Shown: one piece after another, positions 42,111 through 51,301 of the stretch
How positions within the stretch are numbered: position 1 is the stretch's first letter
How the letters are laid out: every line of letters begins with the position of its first letter
Source of the DNA: an uncultured Lachnospiraceae bacterium
GTDB lineage: Bacteria > Bacillota > Clostridia > Lachnospirales > Lachnospiraceae
Length of the DNA stretch: 59,570 nucleotides
Reading direction: 5' to 3'
Assembly (NCBI GenBank): GCA_947591155.1
Contig: CANQDA010000024.1
Span: 1 to 59,570, forward strand
Notes under the pieces: model-generated
What the model was told of the DNA's origin: nothing
Databases searched by the model: none
What the model saw: only the letters and a program-made list of their open reading frames with translations
Program-made: the position numbers and the translations under genes

Positions 42111-44020
42111 GTCGCAAAGACCTCCTTCTCGCAGAGTTTCCCGGTATAACCGAGCGTGAACATTGGGCTGAACGCGTAACCTTCTTTGAAATATCCTTCC
42201 TTCTCCCGGCCCTCGCAGCTCATGGATACGCGCGTGTCGATCGGCGGCAGCAGGCAGCTCACCTGATCCGCGTCCTTCACGGACAGCTCCCTGCACTTGT
42301 ACTCGTAAGGAAGCGTCTTCGTCTCGCCGCCTTTCTGCGCGGAAAGCGTGAGGCCCGACATATCCTCGCTGTACTCGGTCGTCCCGTAACAGCCGACCAT
42401 GTACTCATTGATCGTCACATCCGCGGACGGGTCGCTCATCTCCAACACTCTGCGCTCGATCTTAATCGAGCTGCTGCCCTCCGTGAATGTGATCACGGTC
42501 TGAAGCTTCAAGGTCAGATCGGAGAATTCGATCTCCACCGGATCGAGCGTCAAAATGCGCTCAATCACCTCACAGTTCCCAGTATCTGCTCCGACAGCTC
42601 CGCTACAGACATCCGCCACGCGCTCCGTGCGCACCGTCCCCTGTGTTTTGTCATCCGCCGCTCTTCTGTTTTCAGAAAAATGCGCCTTGGTACGGCAGAG
42701 ACACAAGTCGACCTCCTCGCCACCGTGGCAGATCTTCGCACTTCGGATCGTGCCCTCGCCCGCATAGTGTGTGAAATAACCCGCGCGGTATTTCTCCTGG
42801 ATCAGGAACGGATAGCTCGCATCCTGAATGTGCGGTGTGCCGATGCCCACCGGCCAGTCAAGCTTCGCCACGTACGGGCGCAGATCGACGATCGCGCCGC
42901 CCTGGTCCATGTTCACGCCAACGCGCATGAACGGGTCGCAGTACCAGAAGACCTGCTTTTTGCTTCCGTAGAGAATGTCCCTCCACAGCGCGCACTCCGG
43001 GTCCGTGTAGGACTTTTTCTGACGATAATAATCGGCGAACTCGCTCATCGTCATGTCGATGAGCCTGCCCTCCTTCTTGAGCTTTCCGTAGTAGGCGCAG
43101 CCGTCCTCGTAGGACTTGAGCAGCAGCTCGTACGGGGACTCCCAGCGTCCCATCTTGTTCATCCAGCCGGGGCCGACGAACATCATATTGTAAGCGTAGC
43201 CGTTGTTAAACTTCTCCTGATAGCGGAACTGGTCGATCAGGTTGTAGAGATAGGGGTACTCCCAGCTCTCGGTGTCGTAGATCATGCCGCGCAGCACGTT
43301 CTGCGGATGCGTCCCGAAGTTCGAGCCGTTGCCGTCGTAGCAGGCGATCAGGTCGCGGCTTAAATGCGGGATCGCGACGATGCCGGAATCCTCCGCCTCG
43401 TTCGCGGCAGGCGCGTGCGTATTCTGCTTCGACGGGATCCACGGCGCCCACGGGCCGCCGTCCATGAAGGTATACCAGCTGTTGTTGCAGGTGTGATAGG
43501 CCTTCGGCCCCTCCTCCCAACAGGTCGCCACCGCGCACTTCACCGACGGATACTTCTCCTTTATGTAGTTGATCAGGTCCGCGTCCATATAGTAGGAGCC
43601 GGTCGACTCCGGGTAGAAGCCGAAGCGCTCATGGAATTTCTCAAAGACGTCTTGCACGATCGCCTTCTTGTCCTCCATCGAGAACATCCAGATGCAGAAA
43701 TCCTTCGTCTTATATTTCTCGCGAAACTCCTTACAGGGCAGACCGAGCAGCGTCAGTCCAATCTCGTCCCCGTATTTCTCGTGGTGCTCCTTCGCCAGTG
43801 CGACTGCCTCGTCGTTGAACAGACTCGCGTAGGTCATCTCGATCGTCGTCTTCAGCCCGTTCTTGTGCGCGCACTCCTGCTGGGTCTTGAAAATATCAAG
43901 GCTCTCCGTCAGCAGCGCCTTGCGCCCGATGTCCTCCGCCTGTCCGTGCCCGGTCACCTTCTCCGCGTACTCCGGCACCATCTCCGGGCGGTGGACGATG
44001 TTCAGGATAAACTCTCCCAT
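42083..44020 (-). CDS. 645-aa putative carbohydrate-active or deacetylase-like protein, unknown function
   Basis: Large cytosolic protein without signal peptide. The N-terminal half (about 1-300) reads like a beta/alpha barrel: FILNIVHRPEM, TTIEMTYASLFNDEA, GDEIGLTLLGLP, FYPESTGSYYMDADLINYI, CAVATCWEEG, IPHLSRDLIACYDG. The C-terminal half (about 400-645) looks beta-rich (ITFTEGSSSIKIERRVLEMS, STDV-like strands), as in sugar-processing enzymes. Trp-, Tyr- and Asp-rich stretches (WYTFMDGGPWAPWIP) would suit sugar binding. I recall DUF3863/DUF3864 proteins of similar size, but this link is from memory and unverified. The downstream zinc-ribbon gene overlaps its end. Confidence 0.7.
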   Translation of the reverse strand: MGEFILNIVHRPEMVPEYAEKVTGHGQAEDIGRKALLTESLDIFKTQQECAHKNGLKTTIEMTYASLFNDEAVALAKEHHEKYGDEIGLTLLGLPCKEFREKYKTKDFCIWMFSMEDKKAIVQDVFEKFHERFGFYPESTGSYYMDADLINYIKEKYPSVKCAVATCWEEGPKAYHTCNNSWYTFMDGGPWAPWIPSKQNTHAPAANEAEDSGIVAIPHLSRDLIACYDGNGSNFGTHPQNVLRGMIYDTESWEYPYLYNLIDQFRYQEKFNNGYAYNMMFVGPGWMNKMGRWESPYELLLKSYEDGCAYYGKLKKEGRLIDMTMSEFADYYRQKKSYTDPECALWRDILYGSKKQVFWYCDPFMRVGVNMDQGGAIVDLRPYVAKLDWPVGIGTPHIQDASYPFLIQEKYRAGYFTHYAGEGTIRSAKICHGGEEVDLCLCRTKAHFSENRRAADDKTQGTVRTERVADVCSGAVGADTGNCEVIERILTLDPVEIEFSDLTLKLQTVITFTEGSSSIKIERRVLEMSDPSADVTINEYMVGCYGTTEYSEDMSGLTLSAQKGGETKTLPYEYKCRELSVKDADQVSCLLPPIDTRVSMSCEGREKEGYFKEGYAFSPMFTLGYTGKLCEKEVFATWLNLEKGN

Positions 44021-44091
44021 AACCGCTCCTTCCCTTCCATAACAGAATGTCGCTTCCCTTTCGTCCGTTCGATCTACTTCCGGACTGTCAT

Positions 44092-44169
44092 GAAAGCCTT
44101 AGTCTGCCCGCTTCACTCTCGAACCGTCCCGAAAGTCTCAGTCCGTTTGCTTCACTCCCAAACCGTCCC
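44092..44169. repeat. Two 39-bp direct repeats between leuA and the 645-aa gene
   Basis: Units at 44092-44130 and 44131-44169 both run from GAAAG to ACCGTCCC with about 10 differences. The sequence before and after (including the leuA stop region, which also forms a GCGAAAG/CTTTCGC hairpin) looks like further, more decayed copies. Confidence 0.7.
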
Positions 44170-44178
44170 GCGAAAGAC

Positions 44179-45852
44179 TCAGCCTTTCGCGTGCGCCGTT
44201 GTCATGTGGTTGATGCAGGTCAGCAGCGCGTCGATCGACGCCTTGATGATATCCACGTCCACGCCGGAACCGAAATGGATCTTGCCGTCCTTGTCGCGGA
44301 TGCCGACATAGGCGATCGCGCGCGAACTCGAACTCTGCTCCAGTGCGTGCTCCTCGTAGGTCACGAGATCGTATTCCAAACGGAAATGGCGCTTCATCGC
44401 GTTGCTCACCGCATTGAAACGGCCGTTGCCGGACGCGACGATCACGCTCTTCTTGCCCTCGTAGGTCGCGGTCACCTCGGCGATAATGCCGTTGTGCTGC
44501 TTGAAGTGTACCTCCTCGATCTTGTACGGCTCGGTGATGTTCTCGAACTTCTCCTTGTAGAGCTCGAAGATCTCGTCCGGCTGCAGCTCCTTGTGCAGCT
44601 CGTCGGAGACGCCCTTCGCGATGTAGCCCATCGCCTCGCGCATCTTCTTCGGAAGCTTCAGCCCGAAGTGCTGCTCCAGAATGTAGCCGACGCCACCCTT
44701 ACCGGACTGGCTGTTGATGCGGATTACGTCCGCATCGTAGGAGCGGCCGATGTCGGTCGGATCGATCGGCAGATACGGCACCGTCCAGGTCTCGCAGTTG
44801 TGATCCTCGCGGTACTTCATACCCTTCGCGATCGCGTCCTGATGAGAGCCGGAGAACGCAGCGAAGACAAGCGCTCCGCTGTACGGACTTCTCTCGTCCA
44901 CCTTCATTCCGGTATATTCCTCGTACTTCTCCGTCACATCCGTCATATTTGTAAAGTCAAGCTGCGGATCGACGCCCTGCGCGTACATATTGAGCGCCAG
45001 CGTCACGATATCCACATTGCCGGTGCGCTCGCCGTTGCCGAACAGCGTGCCCTCGATGCGATCCGCGCCCGCGAGCGTGCCCATCTCCGCGTCCGAGATG
45101 CCCGAACCGCGGTCGTTGTGCGGATGCAGGGAGAGCACCACGTTCTCACGATACTTCAGATGGTCATTTACATACTCGATCTGGCTCGCGTAGACGTGCG
45201 GCATCGACATCTGCACCGTGCTCGGCAGGTTGATGATCGCCTTGCGGTCCGCCGTCGGCTGCCAGACGTCCAGCACCGCGTTGCAGACCTCCACCGCGTA
45301 ATCCACTTCCGTGCCGGTAAAGCTCTCTGGGCTGTACTCAAAGCGGTAATCCGCGCCCTCTTCCTCCGTGAGCTTCTTCAGAAGCTTCGCACCGTCCACG
45401 GCGATCTGCAGGATCTCCTCCTTCGACTTGCCGAATACCTGCTCGCGCTGCGCCAGAGAAGTGGAATTGTAGACATGGACGATCGCGTTCTTCGCGCCCT
45501 TCAGCGCCTCGAAAGTCTTGCGGATGATATGCTCCCTCGCCTGCGTCAGCACCTGCACCGTCACATCGTCCGGGATCAGATCGTCCTCGATCAGCCTGCG
45601 CAGGAACTGGTACTCCGTGTCGGAGGCCGCCGGAAAGCCGACCTCGATCTCCTTGAAACCGACCTCGACTAAAAGCTTGAAGAACTTGATCTTCTGCTCC
45701 AGCGACATCGGCACGACCAGCGCCTGATTACCGTCGCGCAGGTCCACGCTGCACCAGACCGGCGCGTGATCCACGTACTCCTTCTCGGCCCACTTCATGC
45801 TCGGCGTCGGGGGCATAAAATACTGTCGCGTATACTTTCTGTGATTCATCAT
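44179..45852 (-). CDS. leuA: 2-isopropylmalate synthase
   Basis: First committed step of leucine synthesis, condensing acetyl-CoA and 2-ketoisovalerate. The TIM-barrel part shows VDLRDGNQALVVPM (metal Asp) and EIEVGFPAASDTEY, then SLHPHNDRGSGISDAE (metal His pair) and DRIEGTLFGNGERTGN. A C-terminal allosteric domain (about 430-557) follows. 557 aa fits the longer LeuA class. A strong promoter and a stable leader hairpin precede the gene; the larger reading frame reaching to 46020 lies partly upstream of this promoter and is rejected. Confidence 0.95.
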   Translation of the reverse strand: MMNHRKYTRQYFMPPTPSMKWAEKEYVDHAPVWCSVDLRDGNQALVVPMSLEQKIKFFKLLVEVGFKEIEVGFPAASDTEYQFLRRLIEDDLIPDDVTVQVLTQAREHIIRKTFEALKGAKNAIVHVYNSTSLAQREQVFGKSKEEILQIAVDGAKLLKKLTEEEGADYRFEYSPESFTGTEVDYAVEVCNAVLDVWQPTADRKAIINLPSTVQMSMPHVYASQIEYVNDHLKYRENVVLSLHPHNDRGSGISDAEMGTLAGADRIEGTLFGNGERTGNVDIVTLALNMYAQGVDPQLDFTNMTDVTEKYEEYTGMKVDERSPYSGALVFAAFSGSHQDAIAKGMKYREDHNCETWTVPYLPIDPTDIGRSYDADVIRINSQSGKGGVGYILEQHFGLKLPKKMREAMGYIAKGVSDELHKELQPDEIFELYKEKFENITEPYKIEEVHFKQHNGIIAEVTATYEGKKSVIVASGNGRFNAVSNAMKRHFRLEYDLVTYEEHALEQSSSSRAIAYVGIRDKDGKIHFGSGVDVDIIKASIDALLTCINHMTTAHAKG

Positions 45853-45887
45853 GGTTTGCACTCTCCCTTTTCTTTTCAATATAAGAC

Positions 45888-45917
45888 CGCCTCTCAGGCT
45901 TTTGCCCGAGAGGCGGA
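45888..45917 (-). terminator. Leader hairpin upstream of leuA
   Basis: CCGCCTCTCGGGC pairs with GCCTGAGAGGCGG (one G-U pair) around AAAA. It lies inside the leuA leader between promoter and ribosome binding site and is followed by TCTTATATTG. It could be an attenuator or an mRNA stability element; no T-box or leader peptide was found. Confidence 0.6.
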
Positions 45918-45940
45918 AGCACTCTGAGGTTTGTATCAAA

Positions 45941-45969
45941 ACTCTACCATCGAAACGATAATTTGTCAA
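45941..45969 (-). promoter_or_regulatory. leuA promoter
   Basis: TTGACA, 17-base spacer and TAGAGT; predicted start near 45934, giving an 80-nt leader. Confidence 0.75.
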
Positions 45970-46000
45970 CCATAATATTTTCAAGCGGCACCACCCGGCG

Positions 46001-47911
46001 TCACTCGCGGATCCAGACACGCATCTGGTTCAGCCCTCGGTTGCCCCACAGGTAATAGGGGATCGCTGTCAGCGTTACCTTCTCCCGCACAGGAGGCGTC
46101 GTCCGGTAGAGCGCATCGCTGTCGCTCTCCCGCAGGCCGTCCATCTTCAGCACGACGCAGTCCTTCAAAAGCTCTCCTTCACCTTTCACCGCCGTGATCT
46201 CACTGTCCCTCGGAAGCGTCAGCGCCTGCAGCATAGGGCCGTTGTCCGCGCCCTCGAAGCAGTAGACCACCGGCCCGCGCGCGAGCGCCACCTGACCGGC
46301 CGTATCCCGGACGCGAACCGTCCCGTAGAGTCTGCGCACCTCCATCGGAAATTCCAGTGCAACAACATCTTCCGCATTCCATCTGCGTTTCAGATAGAGA
46401 TAGCCGTCCCGAAGCTCCGCTTCCTGCGGCTTCCCATTTACAGTCAACACAAAGGAATCCTTCCCAACATACCCCGGAAGATGGATCGCCAGACAGAATT
46501 CCTCCTCCGTCTTCGGCGTAACGGTATACTTCACCCTGCCCTCCCACGGGTAGGCGCTCTCCACCCGGATCTCCGCATGGGCAAGCTGCGCCGTCTGCCC
46601 GATCATCAGATGCGTGTAGACGGTGTCCCCGCTTTCGCTCCAACAATATTTGCCGAGCGACAGCAAAAGCCTCGCCAGATTCGGCGGACAGCAGGCGCAC
46701 TGATACCAGCCCGGGCGCTCCGGCAGCACATGGCGCATCCCGAAGACCTCTCCGCTTATGCCCGGGTTCACCTCCAGCGGATTCACATAGAAGAAATGTG
46801 TTCCGTCGGCCTGCATTCCGCTGATCGTCGAGTTGTAGAGGCACAGCTCCATGATGTCCGCATACTCGCCTCTTGGTTCATTGTCCAGCATCGACTTCGC
46901 CCAGAACACCAGTCCCACCTGCGCGCAGGTCTCCGCGTAGGCGCGGTCCGGCGGCAGATCGTAATCCACCGAGAACGACTCCAGCTCGCCCGACGCGCCG
47001 ATCGCGCCCGTGACGTACAGCTTCTTTGCCAGAATATCCTTCCAGAGCGTCCGGCAGGCCTGATACAGCGTCCCGTCACCCGAAGCCGCCGCGAGATCCG
47101 CCATCGCGCGGTAGAGATAGACCGCGCGCACGGCGTGTCCCTTCGCCGAGGTCTGCTCGCGCACCGGAGCGAAGCTCTGGTTGTAATCCAGATTCCGCGG
47201 ATCCATGTCAAACACATCGAAATCGCGTTTTTCCTTCTCCTCCGCGAAAAACTCCGGTTTCTTCCCACGCGCCTCGATAAAATACGACGCGAACTCCATG
47301 TACTTCTGTTCCCCGGTCGCCTGATAGAGCCGCATCAAACCGACCTCGATCTCCTCATGCCCCGGGATCCCATACCGCTTGCCCGGCCCGAACACCGAGC
47401 CGATCTGCTCGGCCATACGCCTCGCGACATTTAGCAGTGACTCCTTCCCCGTCGCCTCATAGTGCGCGGCCGCGGCCTCCATCATGTGGCCCATGCAGTA
47501 GAGCTCATGCCCCTCCAGCAGATCCATGTAGCGGTGCTCCGGCTCCTTGATCGTAAAGTAGGTATCCAGATAGCCGTCCGACTGCTGCGCCTTCTCCACG
47601 ATCGCGATCACCTCGTCCATCCGGTGCTCCAGCTCCGGATCCGGGTACACCGCGAGCGAGTACGACGCGGCCTCCAGCCATTTGGCGACGTCGCTGTCCT
47701 GAAAGACCATGCCGTAAAATTCGCCCTCCTCCAGTCCGGCCGCGATGCGGAAATTCGCGAGCGCGTGACTCTTCTCCGCGCCCGGGATCTCATCATTTAA
47801 AACCTTCTCCTGATAGGGAAGCACCACCTGCTTCACAAGCTTCTGATACGGTGTCCAAAAGGAATCATCCAGCTTCGCCTGCTTTAGGCTAATCGGCTTG
47901 ATCGCGCTCAT
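46001..47911 (-). CDS. GH127 family beta-L-arabinofuranosidase
   Basis: Glycoside hydrolase of the former DUF1680 family; characterised members remove beta-L-arabinofuranosyl units with a zinc-bound cysteine nucleophile. The Cys-rich motif CACCPPNLARL (Cys nucleophile and zinc ligand pair) and the AETCAQVG motif (Glu and Cys zinc ligands) are present in the right order within an alpha/alpha barrel; the beta-rich C-terminal part follows. 636 aa, no signal peptide, so it acts in the cytoplasm. Last gene of the sugar locus, 158 bases after the GH31 gene; the leuA promoter follows its stop codon. Confidence 0.9.
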   Translation of the reverse strand: MSAIKPISLKQAKLDDSFWTPYQKLVKQVVLPYQEKVLNDEIPGAEKSHALANFRIAAGLEEGEFYGMVFQDSDVAKWLEAASYSLAVYPDPELEHRMDEVIAIVEKAQQSDGYLDTYFTIKEPEHRYMDLLEGHELYCMGHMMEAAAAHYEATGKESLLNVARRMAEQIGSVFGPGKRYGIPGHEEIEVGLMRLYQATGEQKYMEFASYFIEARGKKPEFFAEEKEKRDFDVFDMDPRNLDYNQSFAPVREQTSAKGHAVRAVYLYRAMADLAAASGDGTLYQACRTLWKDILAKKLYVTGAIGASGELESFSVDYDLPPDRAYAETCAQVGLVFWAKSMLDNEPRGEYADIMELCLYNSTISGMQADGTHFFYVNPLEVNPGISGEVFGMRHVLPERPGWYQCACCPPNLARLLLSLGKYCWSESGDTVYTHLMIGQTAQLAHAEIRVESAYPWEGRVKYTVTPKTEEEFCLAIHLPGYVGKDSFVLTVNGKPQEAELRDGYLYLKRRWNAEDVVALEFPMEVRRLYGTVRVRDTAGQVALARGPVVYCFEGADNGPMLQALTLPRDSEITAVKGEGELLKDCVVLKMDGLRESDSDALYRTTPPVREKVTLTAIPYYLWGNRGLNQMRVWIRE

Positions 47912-48069
47912 CCCATCTCTCCTCTCTTCAAAGTTCCCATTATGGTATCCGATTTATCTCCAGGTATCCTTTCAAGGGCCTGAAACTCCTCACACTACCC
48001 ATTATGATATTCTTTTCTCTGTCCACATTTTCCGTTTCACCCGCAGGAAGCATCGCCTTCCGCGAGTGA

Positions 48070-50346
48070 TCAGTTCAGCGTGATGACCGCCTGATTTCCC
48101 TTCTTCTCGATTTTCGCCGCGCAGCCGTCCGGCATGCGGCACTCCCAGCCTCCTCCGCCCTGCACGCTCACAGTGATCGTCTGTCCTTCCCGGACCGCCT
48201 CGATCTCCATCACACACCTGCCCGCCATATCCGGCACAAACGTACATGCATGCGCACCGTCTTCAAACTCCGTGAGGAACAGCGTCACATCCTGCGCGAA
48301 GTCGTAATCCGGCTTCGTACAGCAGGCTCCCAGCGGAAGGATCGTGTTCGGCGCGGCGAGCAGCGGCATGCCGTGATAGTCAAAGCGTCCCTTCTGCCAG
48401 CCGCCGCCCGTGAGCGTCTCGCCGGTCAGGAGATTGTACCATCTCCCCTTCGGCAGATAATATTCGACCTCGCCCGTCTCCTCAAAGACTGGCGCCACGA
48501 GCAGGCTTTCGCCCATCATGTACTGCATGTCGAGCGGCAGGCAGCTCCGATCGTCCGGGAACTCCACAAACATCGGGCGCATCATCGGGACGCCCGTCTC
48601 GTGCGACTCGACCGCCAGACGGTACAGATACGGCATCAGACGGCACTTCAGCTCCACCATCTCCTTGAGCACCACGCAGGCCTCATCGTCGAACAGCCAA
48701 GGCACGCGGTAGGAAGAAGAACCGTGCAGCCGGCTGTGCGAGCTCAGCAGCCCGAACTGGCACCAGCGCTTGTAAATATCCGGCGTGGCCGTCTGCTCGA
48801 AGCCGCTGATGTCGTGGCTCCAGAAGCCGAAGCCGCAGGCCGCCAGAGAAAGTCCCCCGCGCAGCGTCTCCGCCATCGAGGAGTAGGTCGCCGAGCAGTC
48901 GCCGCCCCAGTGCGCCGGGAACTGCTGTCCCCCGACCGTCGCAGAGCGCGCGAACAGGACCGCGTTGCCTCTGCCCTTCTCCTGCTCCAGCAGCTCGAAC
49001 ACCGCCTGATTGTACAGATAAGTATAATAATTGTGCATGTCCTCCGCGCAGGAGCCGTCGTGCCACACGATATCGCGGACCGGGATCCGCTCGCCGAAGT
49101 CTGTCTTGAAGCAGTCCACGCCGATGTCGAGCAGCGCCTTCAGCTTGTCCCGATACCAGGCCACCGCGTCCGGGTTCGTGAAGTCCACAAGCCCCATGCC
49201 GGCCTGCCAGAGATCCGTCTGCCAGACAGAGCCGTCCTTCTTTTTTACCAGATATCCGGCCGCCTTTCCCTCCGCAAAGAGATGCGACTTCTGCCCGATG
49301 TAGGGGTTGATCCACACACAGATCTTCAGTCCGCGCTCGTGGTAACGCGCGATCATGCCCTCCGGGTCAGGAAAAGTCTTCGGGTCCCAGACGAAATCGC
49401 ACCACTGATACGCCTGCATCCAATAGCAGTCAAAATGAAACACGTGCAGCGGGATCGCGCGGTCCGCCATTCCCTGAATGAAGCTGCTTGTCGTCTCCTC
49501 ATCATAATTTGTCGTGAACGAGGTCGTAAGCCACAGTCCGAACGACCAGGCTGGCGGCAACGCGGGACGTCCAAATACTCCGGTATAACGCTCGATCGTG
49601 CCCTTCGGATCACCGCCCGCGATCAGATAATACCCGATGCGCTCCCCCTTGACAGAGAACTGCACCTCCTCCACCTTCTCGCTCGCGACCTCGAACTCCA
49701 CATCGCCCAGCGAATCCACGAGCACGCCGTATCCCCTGTTCGTGAGATAGAACGGGATGTTCTTGTAGGTCTGCTCGCTCGCCGTCCCTCCGTCCTCGTT
49801 CCATATCTCCACGCTCTGTCCGTTTTTGACAAAGGGCGTATACCGCTCCCCGAGACCGTACACGTACTCGCCCGGCGTCAGGCCGAGCTGCTCCACCATG
49901 TAGCGTCCGTCCGTATCCCGGTTCGTCATGTACGCCATATTCCGATAGCCCGTGCGCGTAAGATACCGGTCTCCGTCGTAGTAGTCGATCTCCCAGTGAT
50001 TCGGCTCCTTGCTGATCACGGCGCGCAGGCTACCCGTCTGATAGACCACCGCCACGTCGTCCTCCGTGACGCTTACCTCGGGAGCCGTGTCCGCGGCGGC
50101 CGCAAAAATATGCTTCTGCGCCCCTCCCTCGAAGTGCGTCGCTGTGACATGGAGCACATTTTCCGCCGGGCTGTACAGCCGCACGGTCAGCATCCCGATG
50201 TTCAGGCAGTCGCCCCGGTCCGCGACGTGCTTCCCCACCGCGTACACGGTCAGCTCACGATTCTTCAGCTCATGCCCCGCGTACTCCACGGCGTAGAGCG
50301 GCTGAATCTCATCCTTCAGCAGCCAGAATCCATTCGTAAATTTCAT
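48070..50346 (-). CDS. yicI: GH31 alpha-xylosidase (YicI-like)
   Basis: Removes alpha-linked xylose, for instance isoprimeverose units. The catalytic nucleophile Asp is in VDCFKTDFGERIP and the acid/base Asp in HWGGDCSATYSSM, both in the exact YicI form. WSFGLWLTTSFTTNYDEET and FHFDCYWMQAYQWCDF shape the active site. 758 aa (YicI has 772), with N-terminal beta domain and C-terminal beta domains. No signal peptide. Between a YesL gene and the GH127 gene. Confidence 0.92.
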   Translation of the reverse strand: MKFTNGFWLLKDEIQPLYAVEYAGHELKNRELTVYAVGKHVADRGDCLNIGMLTVRLYSPAENVLHVTATHFEGGAQKHIFAAAADTAPEVSVTEDDVAVVYQTGSLRAVISKEPNHWEIDYYDGDRYLTRTGYRNMAYMTNRDTDGRYMVEQLGLTPGEYVYGLGERYTPFVKNGQSVEIWNEDGGTASEQTYKNIPFYLTNRGYGVLVDSLGDVEFEVASEKVEEVQFSVKGERIGYYLIAGGDPKGTIERYTGVFGRPALPPAWSFGLWLTTSFTTNYDEETTSSFIQGMADRAIPLHVFHFDCYWMQAYQWCDFVWDPKTFPDPEGMIARYHERGLKICVWINPYIGQKSHLFAEGKAAGYLVKKKDGSVWQTDLWQAGMGLVDFTNPDAVAWYRDKLKALLDIGVDCFKTDFGERIPVRDIVWHDGSCAEDMHNYYTYLYNQAVFELLEQEKGRGNAVLFARSATVGGQQFPAHWGGDCSATYSSMAETLRGGLSLAACGFGFWSHDISGFEQTATPDIYKRWCQFGLLSSHSRLHGSSSYRVPWLFDDEACVVLKEMVELKCRLMPYLYRLAVESHETGVPMMRPMFVEFPDDRSCLPLDMQYMMGESLLVAPVFEETGEVEYYLPKGRWYNLLTGETLTGGGWQKGRFDYHGMPLLAAPNTILPLGACCTKPDYDFAQDVTLFLTEFEDGAHACTFVPDMAGRCVMEIEAVREGQTITVSVQGGGGWECRMPDGCAAKIEKKGNQAVITLN

Positions 50347-50494
50347 AAAGTTCCTCCTCTATATTCACAGGGGTTCCATTCTGTCTTGAACAGTAAACGT
50401 GCGCCATCGGCGCACAACTCCCCATATTTTCGAAGCACAGTTTTTCGCTCTATCCCGTCTTTCAATACCTTTCTCTCCATTTCCCAACTGTCCT

Positions 50495-51169
50495 TCAGCC
50501 TCCATCTGCACCGCTGTCCGGCATGTGCTGATCCAGCAGCGGGTCAATCAGCGCGGAGGCCGCCAGCGCGTAGAGCCCCGGCACGATCACGACCGTCAGC
50601 ATGTTGATGAGGAGCACCAGATAGGAGACGGCGAACAAGCCGATCAGCAGAAGCGTTCTCGGCAGGTGCCGGAACGTCAGGTAGAAAGAGAGCTTCACGA
50701 TCCAGCCGGGCGGCATGTCAAAGCGCGACAAAGCCGGAAACGCATAACTCGCGGCTGCGATCAGAAGCAGCGCGCAGAACAGGTAAAACATCTGCAAAAA
50801 CAGTCCGGGCAGTCCGCCGAACTGCTCCCGCACGATCCCGTAATTCAGCAGGATCAGGAAAATGGCCCCTCCGAAGATCAGCCAGACTGCTATGGAATCC
50901 TTCAGGTTTTTTTTGAAGGAATCCCAAAACTTTTTACTCACCGTGCCAATGTCCTCCCGGATCGAGCGAGACGTCGCGCAGTAGAGCGCGGCAAAAGAAG
51001 CCCCCGCCGTCACGACCGGAACGCATCCCAGCAGCCAGAAAATACTGACGAGCATCAGGTCGCAGATCTTTCCCATGTAGTGATAAAACCCTGATCCTGT
51101 CTCATATATTCCGCGATGACTGCCAGATGATATCCGCCTCTTCATAGCAGGAGCCTCCTCTGTCCTCAT
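50495..51169 (-). CDS. YesL family (DUF624) membrane protein
   Basis: Small membrane protein nearly always found in Firmicutes sugar loci with YesMN and MalFG-type genes; function unknown. About five TM segments; the N-terminal motif GSGFYHYMGKICDLMLVSIFWLLGCVPVVT (split: GSGFYHYMGKICDLM, WLLGCVPVVTAG) is the family hallmark. The C-terminal FRHLPRTLLLIGLFAVSYLVLLINML ends in two TMs. 224 aa from the ATG preceded by GGGAGG; the upstream ATG at 51199 has no ribosome binding site. Between the two GH31 genes. Confidence 0.88.
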   Translation of the reverse strand: MRTEEAPAMKRRISSGSHRGIYETGSGFYHYMGKICDLMLVSIFWLLGCVPVVTAGASFAALYCATSRSIREDIGTVSKKFWDSFKKNLKDSIAVWLIFGGAIFLILLNYGIVREQFGGLPGLFLQMFYLFCALLLIAAASYAFPALSRFDMPPGWIVKLSFYLTFRHLPRTLLLIGLFAVSYLVLLINMLTVVIVPGLYALAASALIDPLLDQHMPDSGADGG

Positions 51170-51301
51170 AACCGTTTCCTCCCGGTTATGATCGATCATC
51201 TTATTTTATACCAATCCGCGGGCGCTTGTCCATAGGATTCCACACCCTCTTTTCAAACTCACCCCGCATCGAATTCACCAGATTCCTTGCGGACATTTGT
51301 C

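Noticed and set aside
42111..42296. Upstream extension of the zinc-ribbon ORF
   Set aside because: The 62 extra codons overlap the neighbouring gene in another frame; the internal ATG has AAGGAGGT.
45853..45970. T-box leader for leuA
   Set aside because: The conserved antiterminator sequence and specifier stem are absent and the leader is too short.
45853..46020. 56-codon extension of leuA
   Set aside because: It starts upstream of the leuA promoter and crosses the leader hairpin.
48250..50607. 785-codon plus-strand open frame
   Set aside because: Antisense shadow of the GH31 alpha-xylosidase gene in GC-rich DNA; Arg/His-rich product with no domain.
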